Part shown: piece after piece, positions 1 through 9,463 of the stretch
Numbering within the stretch: the first letter of the stretch is position 1
How the letters are laid out: each line of letters starts with the position of its first letter
Source of the DNA: JADHLJ01 sp038146985
GTDB lineage: Bacteria > Pseudomonadota > Alphaproteobacteria > Thalassobaculales > Thalassobaculaceae
Length of the DNA: 64,000 bases
Direction of reading: 5' to 3'
NCBI GenBank assembly: GCA_038146985.1
Contig: JAYQSQ010000020.1
Location: 52,921-116,920 of the forward strand
Translations under genes and position numbers: made by a program
The notes under the pieces: model-generated
The model's database searches: none
Told to the model about the DNA's origin: nothing
What the model saw: only the letters and a program-made list of their open reading frames with translations

Positions 1-181
1 TTAGTCCAGCGACAACGGCAAGGGTGAACCACAGGGCACCGCTCTTGCCTGTTGCCCGCTCCCGGCGCGGCCGGGACGACGGTATGCTGACTGAAGAACT
101 CAAGGCCGGCGGTCCACGGAGTTTCCGAGAATCGTGATCATCGGCCGGAAATGTGGCGAAAAAACAGCGTAAAATCAATGC
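1..181 (-). other. Window edge; possible 5' end of a gene downstream of rnr
   Basis: This is the stretch downstream of rnr in its direction of transcription. One minus-strand frame stays open to the window edge and ends in a hydrophobic run (ALWFTLAVVAGL), after an Arg/Ser-rich stretch. That is compatible with the N-terminus of a membrane protein that continues outside the window. No ATG in that frame was found, only a possible TTG. The frame may also be open by chance. Confidence 0.2.
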
Positions 182-2422
182 TCACCGCCGCCGTCCCCGG
201 CCGCCACGAGGGTAGCGCTCTCGGCCGGAGCCGGCACCTCTGGCACGGCGAACCGGGCGGCCCTGGGAACCGCCGCTCACATAGTCGACACGCAATCGCC
301 CGCTGACCGGGTCCGCTTCACTCAGGCGGACCGTCAGCGCCTGACCGAGTTTCACGCCGAAGCCGGAATGGCGGCCCAGCAGTTCATGGGCCTTCTCATC
401 ATGATCATAGTAGTCGTCGGGCAGGGCCTGGACCGGCAGTAGCGCGTCCGCGAGCCCACCATCCAGGCTGACGAAAACCCCGAAATGCTGCACGCCCGTG
501 ACCACCGCCTCGACGGTTTCTCCGACGCGCCGGGCCATGAACATCGCGGAGAACCGGTCGATGGCGGAGCGTTCCGCCGCCGCCGCGCGCCGTTCCGTCA
601 TGGAAATATGCTCGCAGACGCTCACCAGATCGTCGGGGTGGTCGGCCGCCGCCCCATCGGAGCCGAAGTCATGCGCCTCGATCAGCGCGCGATGCACCAG
701 AAGGTCCGAGTAGCGCCGGATTGGTGAGGTGAAATGGGCATAGCGGCGCAGGCCCAGGCCGAAATGGCCGATATTGAACGGGCTATAGACCGCCTGGCTC
801 TGGCTGCGCAGGACCAGCATGTTGACGGTATCCTGGAAGTCCCGATCCTTGGCCTGTTCCAGCACCCGGTTGAAAAGTTTCGCCTGGATGACCTGTCCCT
901 TGGAGAAACTGATTCCGAAACCATCCAGATTGGTACGCAGTTCTTCGACCTTGTCGGGGTTCGGTGCGTCGTGGACCCGGTAGACGCAGGCGCGCTTGCG
1001 GTGCTCCAGGGTCTCGGCGGCGGCGACATTGGCCAGCACCATGAACTCCTCGATCAGCCGGTGACTGTCGAGGCGCGCTCGGGGCGCGATTGCCGTGACC
1101 TCTCCTGCCTCATTGAGGTGAACCTGCATTTCTGGCATTTCGATATCCAGCGCCCCGCGCGCCTCCCGCGCCGCCAGCAGTGCCCGGAAGGCGCCATAGA
1201 GCGGGCGCGCAAGCGGAGTGAGGGTGGTTTCCTTGCCCTCGCTGGCGGCGGCATCGAAATCGGATTGGATCTCCTCATAGGTCACGCGCGCCACCGACCG
1301 CATCAGGCCTCGCCGGAAGCGGTGAGACTTTTTATGACCCTTGGCATCGATGACCATTTCTACGGCGAGGCAGGCGCGGTCCTCCTTTGGGCGCAACGAG
1401 CACAGGCCGTTCGACAATGCCTCCGGCAGCATCGGGACCACCCGGTCCGGGAAATAGACCGAATTTCCCCGCTTCTGGGCTTCCTTGTCGAGCGCGTCGC
1501 CGGGGCGGACGTAGTGCGCCACATCTGCGATGGCGACAAGCAAGCGCCAGCCTCCGGGATTGTCGGCGGAGGTATCGGCCTCGGCCCAGACCGCGTCGTC
1601 GAAATCCCGGGCATCGGCGCCGTCAATGGTGATCAGCGGGATGTCGCGGAGATCCTCCCGCTTGCCGCCGGCTTTCACCGGACGTGCCTTCTCCGCGAGA
1701 GCCACCGCGGCTTCGGGAAAGCGATCGGGAATATCGTTCTCATGGATACAGATCAGGCTGACGGCTTTCGGGGAGTCTTGCGCGCCGATCCGCTCGATAA
1801 CCCGTCCTTGACGCGGGCCAAGGCGCCTGCCGGGCAGCAGCTCGACCGCCACGATATCGCCGGCATTGGCGCCGTTCGCGTCCGCCGCGCTGATTTGCGC
1901 CTCGCTGTTCCGCTTGCCGTCACTCGGAATCAGGCGAAAGCCGCCGCGCGCGCCTTCCAGAACCCCGATGACCCGGTTCGCGCCTTTTTCCAGCCGCCGC
2001 ATCACCGAGCCGCGATAGGTGTCGCCTTTCACGTGGGTAAGGCGCGCAAGGAGCCGGTCGCCGACGGCGAAGGAGGGGCCACGGCCGGTGTGAGGCAGTA
2101 GAATGCGGGCGTTCTCACCACCCTGAATGCCCGAGACGGGAGTGGCGATCGCCTCGGCATCGTCATTGATCGAGACCACCTCCACGACACCCACCGGCGG
2201 CAGACGGCCAGGTGCCGAGACCTTGCGCCGGCGCCCAGGATCGATCTCGCCCTCATTGATCAGGACGCCGAGCATCTGCTTGAGCTCGATCCGCGACGCT
2301 CCCTTGACGTTGAAGGCGCGGGCAATCTCGCGCCGTCCGACCGGGCCGGGCGACTCTTCGATGAATTGGCGGATCTGCTCCCGGCTGGGCACGCTGTTGG
2401 CCGGGTTCTTCTTGCGTGCCAC
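182..2422 (-). CDS. rnr: Ribonuclease R (3'-5' exoribonuclease, RNB family)
   Basis: A 746-residue protein that degrades structured RNA processively from the 3' end in the cytoplasm. The N-terminus holds a winged-helix-like region (about residues 14-60, with REIARAFNVKG). Cold-shock-like RNA-binding segments follow, then the RNB catalytic domain with the acidic cluster DGADARDFDDAV that binds the metal ions, and a C-terminal S1 domain (VTGVQHFGVFVSLDGG). It ends in an Arg/Gly-rich basic tail, common in this family for RNA binding. Length is normal for RNase R. The start lies 17 nt after the topA stop, so the two genes are probably co-transcribed with dprA further upstream. Confidence 0.95.
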   Translation of the reverse strand: MARKKNPANSVPSREQIRQFIEESPGPVGRREIARAFNVKGASRIELKQMLGVLINEGEIDPGRRRKVSAPGRLPPVGVVEVVSINDDAEAIATPVSGIQGGENARILLPHTGRGPSFAVGDRLLARLTHVKGDTYRGSVMRRLEKGANRVIGVLEGARGGFRLIPSDGKRNSEAQISAADANGANAGDIVAVELLPGRRLGPRQGRVIERIGAQDSPKAVSLICIHENDIPDRFPEAAVALAEKARPVKAGGKREDLRDIPLITIDGADARDFDDAVWAEADTSADNPGGWRLLVAIADVAHYVRPGDALDKEAQKRGNSVYFPDRVVPMLPEALSNGLCSLRPKEDRACLAVEMVIDAKGHKKSHRFRRGLMRSVARVTYEEIQSDFDAAASEGKETTLTPLARPLYGAFRALLAAREARGALDIEMPEMQVHLNEAGEVTAIAPRARLDSHRLIEEFMVLANVAAAETLEHRKRACVYRVHDAPNPDKVEELRTNLDGFGISFSKGQVIQAKLFNRVLEQAKDRDFQDTVNMLVLRSQSQAVYSPFNIGHFGLGLRRYAHFTSPIRRYSDLLVHRALIEAHDFGSDGAAADHPDDLVSVCEHISMTERRAAAAERSAIDRFSAMFMARRVGETVEAVVTGVQHFGVFVSLDGGLADALLPVQALPDDYYDHDEKAHELLGRHSGFGVKLGQALTVRLSEADPVSGRLRVDYVSGGSQGRPVRRARGAGSGRERYPRGGRGRRR

Positions 2423-2439
2423 GGGGGCGGTCCCGACGC

Positions 2440-5097
2440 CTAGTCGTTCGTGGCGGGCTGGTCGCCGGCTGCAGGCCCGGATTTCGTCCGCCCGGTGGAT
2501 TTGCGGCCCGCAGGCTTCTTGGCCGCTTTCGCCTTGGCTTTGGGGGCGGCCTTGGCCTTCGGGGCGGCTTTCGCTTTGCCGCCGGCAGGCGCCTTGGCCG
2601 ACTTGGCCGCGATCAGTTCCAATGCCTTTTCCAGCGTCACCGAGTCCTGCTCGACCCCCTTGGGCAATGTCGCGCGGACCTTGCCCATTTGGACATAGGG
2701 GCCGTAGCGCCCGGAATGAACGGTGACGGGATTGCCGCCGGACTCGCCAAGCTGTCGTGCCGGTGGGCGTTTCTTCTGGCTTTCCGCGATCAGGGTGACC
2801 GCCCGGTTCAGACCGATGGTCAGAACATCGTCGTCCTTCGGAATCGAGGTAAAGGTCGGGCCGAGTTTCAGATAAGGTCCGAAACGGCCGATCCCGGCAA
2901 GGATCATCTCGCCATTGTCGGGGAAGGGTCCGACCTCGCGCGGCAGGCTCAAAAGCCCAAGCGCTATATCGAGGGTAATCGCATCCGGCGTCATGCCTCG
3001 GGGCAGGGAGACCCGCTTGGGCTTGTCGGATTTCTTTTCGCCCTGCTCGCCGCGCTGGACATAGAAGCCATACGGCCCCTTGCGCAGGCTCACCTCCAGC
3101 CCGGTTTCGGGATCGACGCCCAGCACCCGCGGTTCATCAAGCGCCTTGGCGCCGTCCTCGCCCTCCTCGCCGCTCGGCGCGGCGAATTGCCGGGTGAACC
3201 GGCATTCGGGGTAGTTCGAACAGCCGATGAAAGCGCCATAGCGGCCAAGCTTGAGATTAAGCCGACCGTTGGAACAGCGCGGGCAGCCACGGGTCGACTC
3301 GCCGTTCGGCCCGTCGGGGAAGAAATGCGGTCCCAGTTCCTCATCGAGCCGGTCCAGCACCTCGGAAACCCGGAGTTCCTTGGTGTTGTCGACAGCGCCG
3401 ACGAAGGCCTTCCAGAACCGTTCCAGCACTACCTTCCAGTCCAGCTTGCCTTCGGCGATCTCGTCGAGTTCGGCCTCGAGGTCGGCGGTGAAGTTGTACT
3501 GGACATAGCGTTCGAAGAAATTTGCCAGGAAGGCGACCACGAGACGGCCCCGGTCCTCTGGCACGAAACGCTTTTTGTCCAGCCGCACATAGGACCGGTC
3601 CTGCAGCACCTGCATGATGCTGGCATAGGTGGAGGGGCGGCCGATCCCAAGTTCCTCCATGCGTTTCACCAGACTCGCCTCGGTGAAACGGGGCGGCGGC
3701 TGGGTGAAATGCTGTTCCGGCTTGACCCCGTCGCGCGACAGCGCCTCGCCTTCCTTCATGGTCGGAAGCAGGCGGTCATCGCCGTTTTCACCGTCCGCCG
3801 CGGGGTCGTCCCGATCCTCCTGATAGAGCTTGAGGAAGCCTTCGAAAGTGACGATCGACCCGGTCGCCCGCAGGGCCGTACGCCTGTCGGCGGCATCCAT
3901 GGTGATGGCGGTCTGATCAAGTTCCGCACTGGCCATCTGGCAGGCGACGGCGCGTTTCCAGACAAGTTCGTACAGCCGGGCCTGATCGCGGTCGAGATAC
4001 TGGGCGACATCCTTGGGCTCGCGGGCCGCGTCCGTCGGCCGGATCGCCTCATGGGCCTCCTGGGCGTTCTTGGCGCGGCTCTTGTAGACCCGCGATGTCT
4101 CAGGCAGGAACAGCGGGCCGAAGGACCCTCGGATGACGTCGCGGATCGAGGCCACCGACTCCGCGCTCATCTGCACGCCGTCGGTACGCATATAGGTGAT
4201 CAGCCCCACCGTCTCGCCACCGATGTCGACACCTTCATACAGACGTTGCGCGACCTGCATGGTGCGCGACGCACTCATGCCCAGCTTGCGCGACGCTTCC
4301 TGCTGCAGGGTCGAGGTGGTGAAGGGCGGCTGCGGGTTACGGCGCACCCGCTTGCGCTCGATCGAGGTCACGGCATAGCTCGATGCCTCGATCAGGCCGA
4401 CGGCGCGCTTCGCATCGGCCTCGCTCGGCAGGCCGAACTTGTCCAGCCGCTTGCCGTCCACATGGGTGAGGCGGGCAACGAAAGGTTTGCGTTCCGCCGT
4501 GCGCAAGGCGACGTCGATGGTCCAGAATTCCTCTGCCTTGAACAGTTCGATCTCGGCCTCGCGCTCGCAGATCAGACGCAGCGCGACCTGCACCCGGCCC
4601 GCCGAGCGCGATCCCGGGAGCTTGCGCCACAAGACCGGAGAAAGATTGAAGCCGACGAGGTAGTCCAAGGCCCGGCGCGCGAAATAGGCGTCGACCAGGG
4701 TCTGATCCAATTCACGCGGATGGGCCATGGCGTCGAGCACGGCGGATTTGGTGATCTCATGGAAAACCACCCGCTGAACCGGTTTACCTTTCAGTGCCTT
4801 CTGTTCCTCGAGAACATTCTGCACATGCCAGGAAATCGCTTCTCCTTCCCGGTCCGGGTCGGTGGCGAGGATCAACTGGTCGGCGCGGCCGAGAGCCGCC
4901 TTGATCTCCTTGATCTGCTTTTCCGAGCGCGGGTCCGACTGCCAGGACATGGCGAACCCTTCATCGGGCCGGACCGATCCGTCCTTTGACGGCAGATCCC
5001 GAATATGGCCGTAGCTGGCGACGACCGTGTAGTCGCTTCCCAAATATTTATTGATGGTCTTCGCCTTGGCGGGCGATTCGACAACAACGAGTTTCAT
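2440..5097 (-). CDS. topA: DNA topoisomerase I (type IA)
   Basis: An 885-residue type IA topoisomerase that relaxes negative supercoils by transient cleavage of one strand. The N-terminal Toprim domain starts at VVVESPAKAKTINKYLG and carries the acidic motif ATDPDREGEAISWH. The nucleophilic tyrosine is about Tyr302 in GLITYMRTDG. A zinc-ribbon (CPRC...GCSNYPEC) and several short topoisomerase C-terminal repeats (GRYGPYVQ, GRFGPYLK) follow, and the protein ends in a Lys/Ala/Pro-rich DNA-binding tail. The ATG at 5097 gives the full canonical N-terminus. It sits between dprA and rnr, the usual arrangement in alphaproteobacteria. Confidence 0.97.
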   Translation of the reverse strand: MKLVVVESPAKAKTINKYLGSDYTVVASYGHIRDLPSKDGSVRPDEGFAMSWQSDPRSEKQIKEIKAALGRADQLILATDPDREGEAISWHVQNVLEEQKALKGKPVQRVVFHEITKSAVLDAMAHPRELDQTLVDAYFARRALDYLVGFNLSPVLWRKLPGSRSAGRVQVALRLICEREAEIELFKAEEFWTIDVALRTAERKPFVARLTHVDGKRLDKFGLPSEADAKRAVGLIEASSYAVTSIERKRVRRNPQPPFTTSTLQQEASRKLGMSASRTMQVAQRLYEGVDIGGETVGLITYMRTDGVQMSAESVASIRDVIRGSFGPLFLPETSRVYKSRAKNAQEAHEAIRPTDAAREPKDVAQYLDRDQARLYELVWKRAVACQMASAELDQTAITMDAADRRTALRATGSIVTFEGFLKLYQEDRDDPAADGENGDDRLLPTMKEGEALSRDGVKPEQHFTQPPPRFTEASLVKRMEELGIGRPSTYASIMQVLQDRSYVRLDKKRFVPEDRGRLVVAFLANFFERYVQYNFTADLEAELDEIAEGKLDWKVVLERFWKAFVGAVDNTKELRVSEVLDRLDEELGPHFFPDGPNGESTRGCPRCSNGRLNLKLGRYGAFIGCSNYPECRFTRQFAAPSGEEGEDGAKALDEPRVLGVDPETGLEVSLRKGPYGFYVQRGEQGEKKSDKPKRVSLPRGMTPDAITLDIALGLLSLPREVGPFPDNGEMILAGIGRFGPYLKLGPTFTSIPKDDDVLTIGLNRAVTLIAESQKKRPPARQLGESGGNPVTVHSGRYGPYVQMGKVRATLPKGVEQDSVTLEKALELIAAKSAKAPAGGKAKAAPKAKAAPKAKAKAAKKPAGRKSTGRTKSGPAAGDQPATND

Positions 5098-5172
5098 GCG
5101 AGTCCCAATAATGCTCCGACGGTCGCCGTCTGGGACGATTCGCGGTGAAGTGGCCGCACGCCATTGAATCTT

Positions 5173-6273
5173 TTAATTAATTCGGCGCGATATCCTGTTT
5201 CCAGGATGCCGTTCAACCTGTCCCGCGAGTTCGGCCTCCAATAGAATGGTGATGACGATGGACGGGGACAATTGGCATTCGCGGATGATTTCGTCAACCG
5301 GAACGGCGCTCGGACCGAGCAGTTCGAGAACCGCGTCACGCTGTTTCGGGGTCGTTTCCACCGGTTTGGATGCGGGTGGGAGCGGCTGGAAATCATCGCT
5401 TCCGGATTCCTCGATCCGGGTTTCGCGAAGCACCGAGATCACGTCGTCGGCGCTTTCGGCCCAGTTCGCGCCGTCGCGCAGAAGCTGATTGGTTCCGGCG
5501 GCGCGGGGATCCAGCGGTGAGCCGGGCACCGCGAACACCTCGCGCCCCTGTTCCAGCGCGCAGCGCGCGGTGATCAGCGAGCCCGAATTGCGGGATGCTT
5601 CGATGACCACAAGACCCAGGGATAGGCCCGCGATGATGCGGTTGCGGGACGGAAAATGACGGGCCTGCGGTGTCGTGCCGATCCGCATCTCGCCGATGAT
5701 CAATCCCTCGGCGGCAATCTCGGCGTAGAGCGCGGCGTTCTCCGGCGGATAGACCGCGTCCACCCCGCCGGCGACGACCGCGATCGTGCCGGTTCCAAGC
5801 GAGCCTTGATGGGCTGCGGCATCGATACCGCGTGCCAGGCCCGAGACGATCACCAGTCCCGCCGCCCCAAGATCGCGGGCCAGCGCGCGGGTGAAGGTCC
5901 GCGCGTTGCCAGAGGCGTTGCGGGCGCCGACGATGCCGACCGTCCGGCCTTTCATCAGATGCGGGTTGCCAATAGCCGAGAATACCGGCGGCGCATCCTC
6001 GACGGCGGCGAGCTGGTGTGGATAGGCATCGTCACCGATGATGATCAGCTCGGCGCCGGCGCAGGCATTGTCCTCGATTTCCAGAATCGCCGTGTCGCGT
6101 GGGCAGACCTTAAGCGCCCGTCCCCGGCCACCTCGGCGCGCGAGAACCGGAAGGGCGTCCAACGCCGCCGTCGCGTTCCCGAAACGCCCGAGAAGATGCC
6201 GGAAGGTGATCGGCCCCACATTCTCCGTCCGGATCAGCCGCAGCCGGTCCACCCGTTCACGCTCCTCGGTCAT
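5173..6273 (-). CDS. dprA: DNA-processing protein DprA (Smf)
   Basis: A 366-residue DprA/Smf protein, which binds incoming single-stranded DNA and loads RecA during natural transformation. Visible parts are an N-terminal SAM/HhH-like region, the Rossmann-like core with GIVGARNASG, VSGLARGIDAAAH and AGGVDAVYP, the C-terminal part of the core (EQGREVFAVPGSP, GTNQLLRDGA), and a C-terminal winged helix (VDEIIRECQLSPSIV). Length and motif order are normal. It lies 75 nt upstream of topA and is probably the first gene of the dprA-topA-rnr unit. No other competence gene is in the window, so the presence of dprA does not by itself imply natural competence. Confidence 0.95.
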   Translation of the reverse strand: MTEERERVDRLRLIRTENVGPITFRHLLGRFGNATAALDALPVLARRGGRGRALKVCPRDTAILEIEDNACAGAELIIIGDDAYPHQLAAVEDAPPVFSAIGNPHLMKGRTVGIVGARNASGNARTFTRALARDLGAAGLVIVSGLARGIDAAAHQGSLGTGTIAVVAGGVDAVYPPENAALYAEIAAEGLIIGEMRIGTTPQARHFPSRNRIIAGLSLGLVVIEASRNSGSLITARCALEQGREVFAVPGSPLDPRAAGTNQLLRDGANWAESADDVISVLRETRIEESGSDDFQPLPPASKPVETTPKQRDAVLELLGPSAVPVDEIIRECQLSPSIVITILLEAELAGQVERHPGNRISRRIN

Positions 6274-6386
6274 CGCCGCGCTCCCATCCCATGCCCCGGC
6301 GGCGGACCGCCGATCCTCACAGACGTTATGGACGGAGCAGGGAGCTTTTTTCCGAGATGTGTGTGCGAGCCGGCGACTGACGAGTG

Positions 6387-7394
6387 CTAGTAGGTGTCGA
6401 ACATCCGCTGAATTTCTTCGGGATCTTCGGTTCGGGTCAGGGCCAGCATCGCCAGCACCCGCGCCTTCTGTGGGTTGAGGTTATCCGCCGCAACGATACC
6501 GTCGCGCTTCATCGTCGCACGGCGCAGCACGCGGCCGCTGCCGGCGCGGGTGCTGTAGATGATGATCACCCCTTGCTTGCGCGCCTCGTCGACCGCCTCG
6601 ATCTGGGGCGGCGTCGGCAGGCCCGGAGCGAGCGTGGCCATGACCAGCGCCTTGGCCCCCGCCGCGATGAAGGCGTGGATCGCGGCCGCGTCGGCACCGG
6701 CATAGCTCGGCACGATGTCGACCCGGGGCAGGGAAGTGATGTCGGAGACGTCGAACTCGCTCGCCAGGGTGTGCGGGCGCGCCGGTTTGCGGTAGATCGC
6801 GATGCTGCCGTCTGGGTCGGCGTAGCCGAGCATGCCGAGGTCCGGCGTGTGAAAGGTCTCCAGCCGCAAGGTCGAAGTCTTGGTCACTTCTCGGGCGGCC
6901 TGAATCTCTTCGTTCAGCAACACCAGTACGCCGAGCCCGCGCGCCTCGGCGGAACCCGCAGTGCGCACCGCCGCCAGCAGATTGCTGCCCGCGTCGGTGG
7001 CGAAACCCGTGGACGGCCGCTGGGCGCCGATAACCACCACCGGCAATGCGGTCTTGGCGGCAAGGTTGAGAAAATAAGCGGTTTCCTCGAGCGTCGCGGT
7101 GCCGTGCGTGACGACGATGCCGTCGATCCCGCTCCGGTCCGCGTCCACTTCCCGGATCTTGGCCGCGAGCGCCAGCCAGTCGTCCGGAACGATGCCGGAG
7201 CTGGAGACCTGACGGACATTGTAGGGCACGATATCGGCTGCCCTTTCCACCTCGGGAAACCGCGCCAGGATTTCGGTGACCGTCTGGCGGCTGCCGTAAT
7301 CCATGTATTCCCAGGTATCCAGGCTGTCGCGGCCCGCGAAGGATATGGTTCCGCCGGTACCGAGAAAGGCGATGCGGGGTTTGCGGTCGGCCAT
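6387..7394 (-). CDS. Asparaginase family protein
   Basis: A 335-residue protein of the bacterial type asparaginase/glutaminase family (deamidates Asn or related amides). The first catalytic motif GTGGTIS (Thr16) and the Lys of the EVTKTST motif (Lys172) are present. The second motif reads THGTATLEET, so position 100 is Ala where the well-studied enzymes have Asp in HGTDT. That Asp contacts the substrate, so specificity or rate may differ. No signal peptide is visible, so a cytoplasmic enzyme is likely. It is divergent from the TRAP transporter genes, with 127 bp between the starts. Subfamilies with HGTAT may be natural variants rather than broken enzymes. Confidence 0.88.
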   Translation of the reverse strand: MADRKPRIAFLGTGGTISFAGRDSLDTWEYMDYGSRQTVTEILARFPEVERAADIVPYNVRQVSSSGIVPDDWLALAAKIREVDADRSGIDGIVVTHGTATLEETAYFLNLAAKTALPVVVIGAQRPSTGFATDAGSNLLAAVRTAGSAEARGLGVLVLLNEEIQAAREVTKTSTLRLETFHTPDLGMLGYADPDGSIAIYRKPARPHTLASEFDVSDITSLPRVDIVPSYAGADAAAIHAFIAAGAKALVMATLAPGLPTPPQIEAVDEARKQGVIIIYSTRAGSGRVLRRATMKRDGIVAADNLNPQKARVLAMLALTRTEDPEEIQRMFDTY

Positions 7395-7521
7395 GGCGGG
7401 GCTCCGATCAGTGGTTGGCCGGAGATGAAACCGTAACCCGCGGGCGGCGGCAAGTCCGGGCAGGCGGTCGATATCTCGAACGCGATCTTGCCAAGGTCCG
7501 GCGCCATGCTACGGTCCCGCC

Positions 7522-8049
7522 ATGATCCCACTGATCACCCGCATCGACCGTTTCTCCTCAAGCCTCGGCGTCACCGCCGCGACGCTGGTCGTGCCGCTCG
7601 GGCTCATCATGACTTATGAATCCCTGGCGCGGTTCGCCCTCAATCTGCCGACCTTCTGGGCCTATGAGTTGAGCTACATGATCACCGGGGCGCATTTCGC
7701 GCTCGGGATCGCTATGGTGACCCGCCGGGGCGAGCATATCCGCATCGATTTCATCTATGCCCGGATGTCGGAGCGGGCCAAGGCGGTATTGGATTTCATC
7801 ATCCTGCTGTGCTGCATGGTTCCGGTGATGGGTTGGGTGTCCCTGGAACTGGTCGATTATGCCTGGGGAGCGTGGGTCGGACAGGAACGCTCCGGCGAGT
7901 CGGGATGGAACCCGGTGGTCTGGCCGGTCCGGGCCGTCGTCGCCTTCGGTTTCGTGGCATTCGCGGTCCAGCTCGTGGCCGAAACGGTCAAGACCGGTGC
8001 CGTGGCGCTGGGACTCCGGCCGGGCCCCTGGGAAGAAGAGGGCGGCTGA
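7522..8049 (+). CDS. TRAP transporter small permease subunit (DctQ-like)
   Basis: A 175-residue inner-membrane protein with four predicted membrane helices, the size and layout of the small (Q) subunit of tripartite ATP-independent periplasmic transporters. The characteristic stretch RRGEHIRIDFIYARMSERA lies between the second and third helices. These systems import organic acids or similar solutes using an ion gradient. The large subunit follows 5 nt downstream. No binding-protein gene (DctP) is next to it, so the substrate cannot be inferred from this locus. Confidence 0.88.
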   Translation: MIPLITRIDRFSSSLGVTAATLVVPLGLIMTYESLARFALNLPTFWAYELSYMITGAHFALGIAMVTRRGEHIRIDFIYARMSERAKAVLDFIILLCCMVPVMGWVSLELVDYAWGAWVGQERSGESGWNPVVWPVRAVVAFGFVAFAVQLVAETVKTGAVALGLRPGPWEEEGG

Positions 8050-8054
8050 CCTCC

Positions 8055-9365
8055 GTGGATATCGTCACGTGGATGTTTCCGGTCCTGCTGACCCTGATCT
8101 TCCTCGGGGTCCCGATCGCCTATGCGCTGATGTCGACGGCATTCTTCTTCGGCGTGCTGCGGTTCGGCGAGAACGCGGTGCTGGTCTTCATGCACAAGGT
8201 CGACGACATCACCGGGGCGTCGATCCTCGCGGCAGTGCCGCTCTTCGTCTTCATGGGCGCGATGCTGGAAAAGTCCGGGACCGCCGAGCGGCTTTTCGAG
8301 GCGATCCATCTGTGGACCCAGCGACTTCCGGGCGGTCTGGCGCTCGGGACCATCGCCATGTGCGTTCTTTTCGCCGCCTGCAGCGGTGTGATCGGCGCCA
8401 CCGAGACCGTGGTCGGATTGCTGGCAACGCCGGTGATGCTGAAGCATGGCTACGACAAGGGACTGATATCCGGAACCATTACCGCCGGCGGCTCGCTCGG
8501 CGCGATCATTCCGCCCTCGGTCGTCGTGATCATCCTCGCCTCGGTCGCGGAGATGTCGCTCGGCGACCTGTTTATCGGCATGTTCATTCCCGGCCTGCTC
8601 ATGGCGGGACTCTACATGGTCTATATCTGGATCCGCTGCACGCTGGACCCGAGCGCCGGACCGAAAGTACCGCATCCCGACGACGCGATGCCGCTTGCCG
8701 CCAAGCTCAAGCTGACCGGGACCGCGTTGTTTCCGCCGCTGCTGCTGATCGTCGCGGTGCTCGGCAGCATCATGGTCGGCATCGCGGTACCGACCGAGGC
8801 GGCCGCCGTCGGCGCCGTCGGAACCACCGTCATGACCATGGCCTACGGCACGTTCAGCTGGCCGGTCATGCGCGAGGCGATGGTGAAGACCCTGTCGGTC
8901 ACGGCGATGATCCTCACCATCGTCGCCGGCGGCACCATGTTCGCCAGCGTGTTCCTATCCTCCGGCGGCTTCGACGCAGTGCGCGCCGTGCTTTCCTACT
9001 GGGATCTGGGGGCTTGGGGTACCCTGATCCTGATCCTGACCCTGGTGTTCCTCGCCGGTTTCGTTCTTGACGGCCTGTCGATCATCCTGATCGTGGTCCC
9101 GATCGGCTTTCCGCTGATCGAGAGTTACGGCTTCGACCCGGTCTGGTTTGCCGTGCTCTTCCTGGTGGTCAAGCAGACCAGCTACCTCACACCACCCATG
9201 GCCGGCGCGATCTTCTATTTCCGGGCGATCGCGCCGCCGGAAATCACGTTGGCGCATATGTACCGGGGCGTGGTGCCGTTCATCTTTCTCGACCTTGCGG
9301 TTCTGGTCCTGGTCATGATTTTTCCCGAACTCGCCCTGTGGCTGCCGGCGAAGCTGCTCGGATAG
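8055..9365 (+). CDS. TRAP transporter large permease subunit (DctM-like)
   Basis: A 436-residue polytopic membrane protein, the ion-coupled transport subunit of a TRAP transporter. Typical DctM stretches are visible: FLGVPIAYAL near the start, the CSGVIGATETVVGLL helix and GGSLGAIIPPSVVVIILA. I chose the GTG at 8055, five bases after the small-subunit stop. It gives the canonical N-terminus VDIVTWMFPVLLT. A longer reading frame opens upstream but only re-reads the dctQ gene in another frame. Partner: the DctQ-like gene directly upstream. The solute-binding protein is missing from the neighbourhood. Confidence 0.9.
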   Translation: MDIVTWMFPVLLTLIFLGVPIAYALMSTAFFFGVLRFGENAVLVFMHKVDDITGASILAAVPLFVFMGAMLEKSGTAERLFEAIHLWTQRLPGGLALGTIAMCVLFAACSGVIGATETVVGLLATPVMLKHGYDKGLISGTITAGGSLGAIIPPSVVVIILASVAEMSLGDLFIGMFIPGLLMAGLYMVYIWIRCTLDPSAGPKVPHPDDAMPLAAKLKLTGTALFPPLLLIVAVLGSIMVGIAVPTEAAAVGAVGTTVMTMAYGTFSWPVMREAMVKTLSVTAMILTIVAGGTMFASVFLSSGGFDAVRAVLSYWDLGAWGTLILILTLVFLAGFVLDGLSIILIVVPIGFPLIESYGFDPVWFAVLFLVVKQTSYLTPPMAGAIFYFRAIAPPEITLAHMYRGVVPFIFLDLAVLVLVMIFPELALWLPAKLLG

Positions 9366-9463
9366 CGCAAGCCATTGGCAGACCCCGGTTTTACTGAAAT
9401 GATGATGCCGCCCAAATTTTGGGCAACTCCCCCCGTACGGCGCGAAAGGGCGCGAGCGTAACC

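Noticed and set aside
2416..4989. An 857-codon open frame on the plus strand opposite topA
   Set aside because: It is the antisense shadow of a clear topoisomerase I gene in high-G+C DNA; the translated sequence has no recognisable domain. The same holds for the long frame opposite rnr (734-2101).
7809..8054. N-terminal extension of the TRAP large permease
   Set aside because: It re-reads the dctQ gene in another frame; the conserved N-terminus begins at the GTG at 8055.
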